Source: Acidobacteriota bacterium (GTDB taxonomy: Bacteria; Acidobacteriota; Vicinamibacteria; Vicinamibacterales; UBA8438). From it: a DNA stretch of 11,489 nucleotides. How positions within the stretch are numbered: the stretch's first letter is position 1; each line of letters starts with the position of its first letter. The position numbers and the translations under genes were made by a program. Positions 7,221-11,489 of the stretch are shown in pieces. Location of the stretch: assembly GCA_012963185.1 (NCBI GenBank), contig DTWD01000382.1, forward strand, positions 1 to 11,489, read 5' to 3'. The notes beneath the pieces were generated by a model that worked only from the letters and a program-made list of their open reading frames with translations, was not told the origin of the DNA and did not search any database.

Positions 7221-7487
7221 ATGGCGAATAGAGGACGTCCGACTCAAACGAAACGACAACGCGAACGTAAGCGGATGGAAAGAGCCAAAGAAAAGGATGC
7301 GCAAAGAGCTGACGCACGTGTCAGAAGGGCCGAAGCTCCAGACCGGCCAACCGACCATGACCCTGATATCGTCGGCTTTAAGCCAGGCCCTCAAGAAATG
7401 CCTGCCTGGCAACGAGAATTTTTCGAAGAAGAACAACGGGCAAAAGAAGCGGCAGAAAAACTGGCGCGCGAAAGCGGAAAGTTCTAA
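7221..7487 (+). CDS. Small, highly charged hypothetical protein
   Basis: This 88-residue cytoplasmic protein has no signal or membrane segment. Residues 1-42 are extremely basic (RGRPTQTKRQRERKR onward), a helix-prone Arg/Lys/Glu block that could bind nucleic acid. A short middle part, DPDIVGFKPGPQEMP (about 48-62), is uncharged and proline-rich. The end (about 63-88) is a charged helix rich in Glu, Ala and Lys. The start is well supported by CGGAGG at 7211-7216, four to five bases before ATG. A strong terminator follows. Similar small RPTQxKRQRE proteins occur in Acidobacteriota and other phyla as I recall, without known function. A role with ribosomes, RNA or DNA is a guess from charge only. 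Confidence 0.8.
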   Translation: MANRGRPTQTKRQRERKRMERAKEKDAQRADARVRRAEAPDRPTDHDPDIVGFKPGPQEMPAWQREFFEEEQRAKEAAEKLARESGKF

Positions 7488-7515
7488 TTAACGGGCTTGA
7501 GCCAGTCTCCAACAA

Positions 7516-7547
7516 AAAGGCCAGGTCCCTACAGGCACCTGGCCTTT
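7516..7547. terminator. Bidirectional intrinsic terminator between convergent genes
   Basis: Perfect 11-bp arms (AAAGGCCAGGT at 7516-7526 and its complement at 7537-7547) enclose a ten-base loop. Rightward the hairpin ends in TTT; leftward, for the hsp20 transcript, it ends in five T (complement of 7514-7518), so it is stronger in that direction. Its place between the stops at 7487 and 7605 of two convergent genes fits a shared terminator. Confidence 0.85.
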
Positions 7548-7604
7548 GCCATGTACAACGTCTCACTGTCAGTCATCGAACGGTACCGGTCAACGAGCGA
7601 TTAA

Positions 7605-8042
7605 CTATGCCGCACTGGTGACCGTGATACGGCGAGGTTTCGCGGCTTCCGCCAACGGGAGTCGAAGTTCGAGCATCCCATGCTCAAAATTCGCCACCAC
7701 CTTCTCCGCGTCAATGTTATTTGGCAACCTGAAGCTACGTGTGAACGAACCTTGGCCGAACTCTGACACATAAGAGTTTTCGTTGTTCGTCTTAGTTTTG
7801 CGTTCACCCTTCACCGTCAGAACGTTCTCCGCCACTTCCACATCAACCCGCTTCGGGTCAACACCGGGTAGTGCCATCCGCACCGTGCAGCCTTCTTCAT
7901 CTGAAGTAATTTCGGTGGCGGGAACCCACGTCCGACTTGTATCGGATGCAGAAACATCCCACGTGCGACCGAAGACTCGATCCAATTCATATTGCAAACT
8001 ATTTAGTCCTCCGAACGGATCCCAACGCGTCAAACTCCTCAT
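7605..8042 (-). CDS. Hsp20/alpha-crystallin small heat-shock protein
   Basis: This small chaperone binds unfolding cytoplasmic proteins without ATP. The 145-residue form starts with MRSLTRWDPF, a standard bacterial Hsp20 opening. The alpha-crystallin domain spans about 39-135, with WVPATEI (39-45), ALPGVDPKRVDVEV (57-70), LTVKGERK (75-82) and the late GMLELRLP (122-129). The C-terminal ITV (139-141) is an I-x-I/V-like anchor for oligomer assembly. I chose the ATG at 8040-8042 because AGGAGG (complement of 8048-8053) lies five bases upstream; an in-frame ATG at 8105 adds 21 residues unlike the family and lies at the predicted transcription start. It converges on the small charged protein gene and has its own promoter. 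Confidence 0.95.
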   Translation of the reverse strand: MRSLTRWDPFGGLNSLQYELDRVFGRTWDVSASDTSRTWVPATEITSDEEGCTVRMALPGVDPKRVDVEVAENVLTVKGERKTKTNNENSYVSEFGQGSFTRSFRLPNNIDAEKVVANFEHGMLELRLPLAEAAKPRRITVTSAA

Positions 8043-8062
8043 AGCGCCCTCCTTTCTCGCTT

Positions 8063-8090
8063 GGCTCAACACCCCAAAACCGGAGTGGCC
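8063..8090 (-). promoter_or_regulatory. Leader hairpin in the hsp20 mRNA
   Basis: In the transcript, CACTCC (complement of 8082-8087) can pair with GGGGTG (complement of 8070-8075) across a six-base loop GGTTTT, including one G-U pair. GGC/GCC outside extends the stem past a four-base bulge. The hairpin ends about ten bases before the Shine-Dalgarno. Many bacterial hsp20 leaders hold RNA thermometers, but here the pairing I see does not directly mask the AGGAGG, so such a role is only possible. Confidence 0.3.
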
Positions 8091-8109
8091 ATTCATGAGC
8101 GCCAAATAG

Positions 8110-8138
8110 ATAATGACATATTATTCTATTACTGTCAA
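8110..8138 (-). promoter_or_regulatory. hsp20 promoter, housekeeping-type
   Basis: On the minus strand a perfect TTGACA (complement of 8133-8138) is followed after exactly 17 bases by CATTAT (complement of 8110-8115), which matches four of six consensus -10 bases. Transcription would begin near 8103, giving a leader of about 60 bases. No sigma-32 type (CTTGAA...CCCCAT) or CIRCE element was found, so heat control, if any, may act through a repressor or the leader RNA. Confidence 0.6.
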
Positions 8139-8156
8139 GTAATCTAAGTGTATTAC

Positions 8157-8218
8157 ACTCATATTATGAGTTCATTTCAGATTAAACTTGACCAAAGTTT
8201 CATTGAATGATTTCAGAT
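8157..8218. repeat. AT-rich cluster of dyads and a direct repeat upstream of hsp20
   Basis: Within 62 bases there are four symmetries. ACTCATA-T-TATGAGT is a 15-base palindrome (8157-8171). AAACTT and AAGTTT (8184-8200) form 6-bp arms with five bases between. TCATT-G-AATGA is at 8200-8210. The 9-base direct repeat ATTTCAGAT occurs at 8174-8182 and 8210-8218. The first palindrome is centred about 26 bases upstream of the hsp20 -35 box, a plausible regulator site. The AAACTT dyad could also be the weak 3' end of the M1 peptidase transcript (stop at 8249). Confidence 0.4.
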
Positions 8219-8248
8219 AGGTAAAGAACCAGGAAATCCAGCTACGAC

Positions 8249-10129
8249 TCAGCGGTCAACACCAAGCACAGTGTCAATGGAGTCCGCCGAGATCGGATGA
8301 TAGCCAGGGCGCGCGCGGTCGTAGATCGCCCTCGCGCGTACGAGTCCAGCCGGTGTCTCAGCGAGCGCCGCATAAAGCGGAAGAATCAGTTTGCGCCGGC
8401 CGATCTCAACCAGATACCGCTCCAGGCGAGAATCCGCGGGACGGTACGAGTTGCGTATCGCGATCAACAACCATTGGTGAGCAATCTCTGCATTACCAGA
8501 TTCAGTTAGCTCGTAAGCACGGTCCAGCTCACCGAGCTTTGCGCGGCTTAATTCTTCTGGCAACACACCCAGGAAATGCAACCACTCAAATGTCGTCCAC
8601 TCCGCGGTATCAAGATCTGTCACGGCGACCTCACCGCCAACCCAGCGGGAAGCCAGCACTTCAAGTCGGTCAAACACATCCGATGCCGGACGCGGCGCGG
8701 TCGACGGTAGACCTGGCTCATATATCCACTCGCTCACGGGCACGGCATCGACCGTCAAATGCTCGGCGAGATAGGACTCAAAGTCTGCCGTCGTGATGCT
8801 TTGAAATGCGAAGTGATCAAAATAGCCGCGAAGAAAAGTGTCGAATGCATCGCGCCCCACTGTCTCTTCGAGGTGCCTGAGAAACAAGGCCCCTTTTTCG
8901 TACGGAATTTGCGTCATCCCCTCGTCGGGGTCACGTCCATCGAAATCAGAATGCAATGCCTGGTCACGAGTATCAAGCCGATCGAGATCGGCGTCCATCG
9001 CCTGCACACCTAATACCGCTTCCATTTCCTCGCGACCGCGACCATACAGTTCTTCAATAATCCGACGTTCGATATAGACCGTAAACCCTTCGTTAAGCCA
9101 AAAATCGCGCCAGGTAGCATTGGTCACCAAATTACCTGACCAGGAATGTGCAAGCTCATGCGCCACCAGCGCCACCAAACTCTTATCGCCAGCCAGAATA
9201 GTTGGTGTGGCAAAGGTAAGCCGAGGATTCTCCATGCCTCCGAAAGGAAAACTGGGCGGCAAAACCAAAAGATCGTAGCGCTCCCAGCGATACGGACCAT
9301 AGAGACGTTCCGTGGCCTCAATCATCGAGGGTGTATCTTCAAATTCAGCAGCGGCCACGTCGACCACGGACGGTTCGGCATACACTCCCGCACGATCCGA
9401 CAAAGGGCGGAACGCGAGGTCACCAACGGCGAGAGCCACGAGATACGACGGGATCGGCTGCGCCATATCCAGCCGGTAGCTTCCGTCCATCAAATCTTCC
9501 GGATCATTGCCAGCACTCATGACTGCGCGGAGTCCCTCTGGAACTTTCACGCGGGCACCATAGGTCATGCGAACCGCGGGTGTGTCTTGTAGTGGAATCC
9601 AACTTCGCGCATGAATTGCCTGGGACTGCGTAAACATAAACGGGTGCTCCCCACCCGCCGTCTGCTCCGGCGACAACCACTGCAACCCAGACGCGTCAGG
9701 ACTGGTTTCGTAGGTCACCCGCACACGAGTCGCTTCCGGTGGAAGCACAACCGTCAGGGGCGTCCCGAGTATTGGGTCTGTCGCACCAAGTGAATACGAC
9801 GCTGGGTCAAATCCACCCAACGCGGACCAACTCTCTACAGCGGTAATGTTCAAATCTCGTGTATCGAGAACCAGCGTGTTCGCAACCTCTGCAACACGCT
9901 CAAACGACAGCATTGCCGCCGCACGTAATTGCTTCTCGTCGAACAGAACAGTGATATCAAGCTCAAGATGCGTCACGCGGACTTCATCCACATTCGCATA
10001 GGAATGCGTGTCACGCCGCGCAAGATCTACCGCAACGTCGTCAGCACCAGAATCCACTCCGCCACAGGCCATGACCAGAGAGGTTAACAGGAGCGCGATA
10101 GCTCCACGACATACACCGACAATTCGCAC
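8249..10129 (-). CDS. Lipoprotein M1 aminopeptidase, leukotriene A4 hydrolase-like
   Basis: This 626-residue zinc metallopeptidase removes N-terminal residues from peptides. A lipobox LVMAC puts the lipidated Cys at 22, so it is anchored in the envelope. The N-terminal beta domain runs to about 250. The catalytic domain has the GGMEN exopeptidase motif (297-301), HELAH (324-328) and third zinc ligand E347, giving H-E-x2-H-x18-E. Tyr410 in IPYEKG matches the catalytic Tyr of LTA4 hydrolase/aminopeptidases, as does DPDEGMTQ before it. The helical C-terminal domain (about 480-626) is the LTA4-hydrolase type. The start is GTG at 10127-10129; no clear ribosome site precedes it, so the exact start is less certain, but the signal sequence fits. 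All catalytic residues are present. It likely feeds on extracellular peptides; epoxide hydrolase activity is not implied. Confidence 0.94.
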   Translation of the reverse strand: MRIVGVCRGAIALLLTSLVMACGGVDSGADDVAVDLARRDTHSYANVDEVRVTHLELDITVLFDEKQLRAAAMLSFERVAEVANTLVLDTRDLNITAVESWSALGGFDPASYSLGATDPILGTPLTVVLPPEATRVRVTYETSPDASGLQWLSPEQTAGGEHPFMFTQSQAIHARSWIPLQDTPAVRMTYGARVKVPEGLRAVMSAGNDPEDLMDGSYRLDMAQPIPSYLVALAVGDLAFRPLSDRAGVYAEPSVVDVAAAEFEDTPSMIEATERLYGPYRWERYDLLVLPPSFPFGGMENPRLTFATPTILAGDKSLVALVAHELAHSWSGNLVTNATWRDFWLNEGFTVYIERRIIEELYGRGREEMEAVLGVQAMDADLDRLDTRDQALHSDFDGRDPDEGMTQIPYEKGALFLRHLEETVGRDAFDTFLRGYFDHFAFQSITTADFESYLAEHLTVDAVPVSEWIYEPGLPSTAPRPASDVFDRLEVLASRWVGGEVAVTDLDTAEWTTFEWLHFLGVLPEELSRAKLGELDRAYELTESGNAEIAHQWLLIAIRNSYRPADSRLERYLVEIGRRKLILPLYAALAETPAGLVRARAIYDRARPGYHPISADSIDTVLGVDR

Positions 10130-10146
10130 GAATTTGAAATTCAGAA

Positions 10147-10168
10147 ACAGTCCACTATTGAGGACTGT
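10147..10168 (-). terminator. Hairpin between aldolase and M1 peptidase genes
   Basis: ACAGTCC (10147-10153) and GGACTGT (10162-10168) are perfect 7-bp arms with an eight-base loop. Read on the minus strand it is followed by TTCTGAATTTC, T-rich but not a clean run. It lies 58 bases after the aldolase stop and 18 bases before the peptidase start. It may attenuate read-through from the aldolase genes into the peptidase gene, or fold near the peptidase start. Confidence 0.4.
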
Positions 10169-10225
10169 GATGGCTTCCGACCTTCAATACAATCTTTCAA
10201 GAATAGGCGTAAACCTAGCCAATAA

Positions 10226-11173
10226 TTACCATGGCATCTGGCGCTTAGTGTACTTCCGACCTCGGTCAGCCACCTCCGCACCGGCGCCAGACCCAATGCG
10301 CACGCCTTCATCAATCATCTGCTCAATATTTTGCGCGTTCATCTGGTTGAGAAATGGGATGCCGGCCTTCTTGGTCGCTGCAAAGACCCGCGCACGGGCA
10401 TCAGCTAAGACCTGTGGCATCTGACCACCCTGCCGAGACACGTTGTACGACATCGACATATCTCCAGGACCCCATTCGGCGAAGCCAATACCAGGCACAC
10501 CGACACTGGCCTCCGCCGTTTCGAGAGCATGGCGGTCTTCGATTTTCAAACCAACCAAAATCTCCCCGTTCGGATTCAACGGCCACGTATCTGCGAGTCG
10601 CTGGTACTCATCATTTGAAACACCCCAGATCCGAGCCGCAAATCCCTGTCCGCCGTTACCTCGTAATCCTTCACCAACGCCGTCTGCTTTCGGGCTATGC
10701 GGATACCGGGACGCTTCAACCAGGATCCGTGACACATCAGGACCACGCGCATGTGCAAGCAGCACCCCGTGAACGCCGGACCCGAGCACTTGCTCGACCA
10801 TCCAGTAATTCGCCCACATCACCTGCTCATTAATGCCACCAATCGGCAACACCGCAATAACGGTCGGGGTACGGTGGCCACTCTTGGTTGGTCCACCATC
10901 AACCAATCCCTGCATGAACCCGCGAAGTTCATGCATATCGAAAGGGCTGTGTTCCATGTTGTAGGTAATGTAGTCAGCCCAGGTCTGAGCCAACTGCTTG
11001 CCTTCCTCGTACCCGCCTTCATTAACTTGCGTGTAGTACGCCGGCTGTCCTGCCGCAAAGAGTTCAATGACTTTATTCACACGCTTCGGACTATACGAGT
11101 CACCCGACTGCTCAGCCGGGAGCGCCGCAACGGCCACAAACAACGCAACAGTAAGAAATATGAGTTTCCGCAT
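10226..11173 (-). CDS. Exported HpcH/HpaI-type aldolase-like protein (complete copy)
   Basis: This 315-residue protein has a Sec signal peptide (MRKLIFLTVALFVAVAALPA, cleavage near 20). The body resembles HpaI/HpcH class II aldolases, which split 2-keto-3-deoxy acids using a divalent metal. EHSPFD (74-79) matches EHAP, giving H75 as the general base. E212 in KIED and D238 in WGPGDMS match the metal-binding Glu and Asp. RYP (156-158) also matches. I do not see the active-site Arg of HpaI (V-V-R-P); TVIAVLPIGG is in that area. Known family members are cytosolic, so export is odd. AGGAGGG precedes the ATG by five bases and contains the stop codon of the upstream paralogue, implying coupled translation. 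Aldolase activity is unproven; it may be a lyase on another acid or a non-catalytic binder. Confidence 0.85.
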   Translation of the reverse strand: MRKLIFLTVALFVAVAALPAEQSGDSYSPKRVNKVIELFAAGQPAYYTQVNEGGYEEGKQLAQTWADYITYNMEHSPFDMHELRGFMQGLVDGGPTKSGHRTPTVIAVLPIGGINEQVMWANYWMVEQVLGSGVHGVLLAHARGPDVSRILVEASRYPHSPKADGVGEGLRGNGGQGFAARIWGVSNDEYQRLADTWPLNPNGEILVGLKIEDRHALETAEASVGVPGIGFAEWGPGDMSMSYNVSRQGGQMPQVLADARARVFAATKKAGIPFLNQMNAQNIEQMIDEGVRIGSGAGAEVADRGRKYTKRQMPW

Positions 11174-11178
11174 GATTT

Positions 11179-11185
11179 CCCTCCT
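11179..11185 (-). promoter_or_regulatory. Shine-Dalgarno overlapping the upstream stop codon
   Basis: On the minus strand AGGAGGG (complement of 11179-11185) sits five bases before the aldolase ATG at 11171-11173, and the preceding gene's TAG (complement of 11184-11186) shares its AG with this site. A ribosome ending the first paralogue therefore stops on the initiation site of the second, a layout that suggests translational coupling. Confidence 0.75.
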
Positions 11186-11489
11186 AGTACGGCATGACGC
11201 GTCCGGTATGCCGACGACCTACACGTGCCGCTTCCTCATTGGCAAAATGAAACAGAATTTGTTCGCGGTCGATACGATCAATGATGTTGCTACCGTTCGT
11301 ACCGACAGCTGAAAACACTACCCCTTCACGCTTCGCAACTTCGAGAATGCGGTTACGTGCATCAGTCACCATCTTCGGGTAATTCCCATTGGGATCACGG
11401 GCCACTCCGTATGACATCGACATGTCGGCTGGTCCCCACTCGACCATCCCGATTCCTGGAACCGCCATCGTCTGGTCAAGCACTTCAAG
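11184..11489 (-). CDS. HpcH/HpaI-type aldolase-like protein, second copy (C-terminal part only)
   Basis: The reading frame stays open to the right edge of the window, so only the last 101 residues are visible. VPGIGMVEWGPADMSMSYG is almost the same as the corresponding block of the complete neighbour and includes the metal-binding Asp in GPADMS. The tails also correspond (GRVMPY here, KRQMPW in the neighbour). The helical part between is clearly diverged, so this is an older tandem duplication rather than a recent copy. An ATG inside the frame at 11483 is not a true start, because the homology to the neighbour continues upstream of it. Whether this copy also has a signal peptide lies outside the window. 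Confidence 0.85.
   Translation of the reverse strand, partial: LEVLDQTMAVPGIGMVEWGPADMSMSYGVARDPNGNYPKMVTDARNRILEVAKREGVVFSAVGTNGSNIIDRIDREQILFHFANEEAARVGRRHTGRVMPY

Noticed and set aside
8043..8105. Longer N-terminus for the hsp20 product starting at ATG 8105
   Set aside because: The extra 21 residues do not resemble the family, the start would coincide with the predicted transcription start, and a perfect AGGAGG supports the ATG at 8042.
1..11489. CRISPR array, insertion sequence, prophage or toxin-antitoxin module
   Set aside because: No regularly spaced repeats, transposase or integrase motifs, or toxin-antitoxin-like overlapping small gene pair were found on either strand.

Overview
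The window looks like chromosomal DNA of a Gram-negative-type (diderm) heterotrophic bacterium of moderate GC content. The evidence is a lipoprotein signal, a Tat-type signal, several Sec signal peptides and strong GGAGG ribosome binding sites. The gene mix (exported GMC oxidoreductase with a gluconate-2-dehydrogenase-subunit-3 partner, exported HpcH/HpaI-like aldolases, LTA4-hydrolase-like M1 peptidase, small RRM protein, small Lys/Arg/Glu-rich protein) recalls marine or soil Acidobacteriota, especially the Vicinamibacteria type. That assignment is an inference from gene content, not proven. There is no rRNA, tRNA, transposase, integrase, phage gene or CRISPR array.

Layout, left to right. 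A long hairpin (34-64) sits in noncoding DNA downstream of a minus-strand GntP-family permease (213-1559). A 327-bp divergent intergenic region separates it from a plus-strand single-RRM RNA-binding protein (1887-2210), which ends in a hairpin. Next come two overlapping plus-strand genes for secreted, cysteine-containing paralogues (2334-3539 and 3536-4720). By eye I read them as divergent tandem CHRD-like domain proteins. Then comes a two-gene oxidoreductase unit: a cytoplasm-folded GMC flavoprotein (4802-6514) overlapping a Tat-signal-bearing small subunit (6511-7131). A small charged protein (7221-7487) follows and converges on an hsp20 gene (7605-8042, minus) across a shared bidirectional terminator (7516-7547). 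The hsp20 promoter lies in an AT-rich stretch rich in dyad symmetry (about 8105-8220). The right third is all minus strand: a lipoprotein M1 peptidase (8249-10129), then two tandem exported HpaI-type aldolase paralogues (10226-11173, and 11184 to the window edge, partial).

How the genes may work together. GntP imports sugar acids such as gluconate. The GMC/small-subunit pair probably oxidises a sugar or polyol in the periplasm and passes electrons to a cytochrome encoded elsewhere. The HpaI-like proteins keep a 2-keto-3-deoxy-acid aldolase fold signature but are exported. A sugar-acid theme is therefore possible, but the genes are in separate transcription units and the link is inference. The least explained parts are the secreted Cys-pair paralogue pair and the exported aldolase pair.
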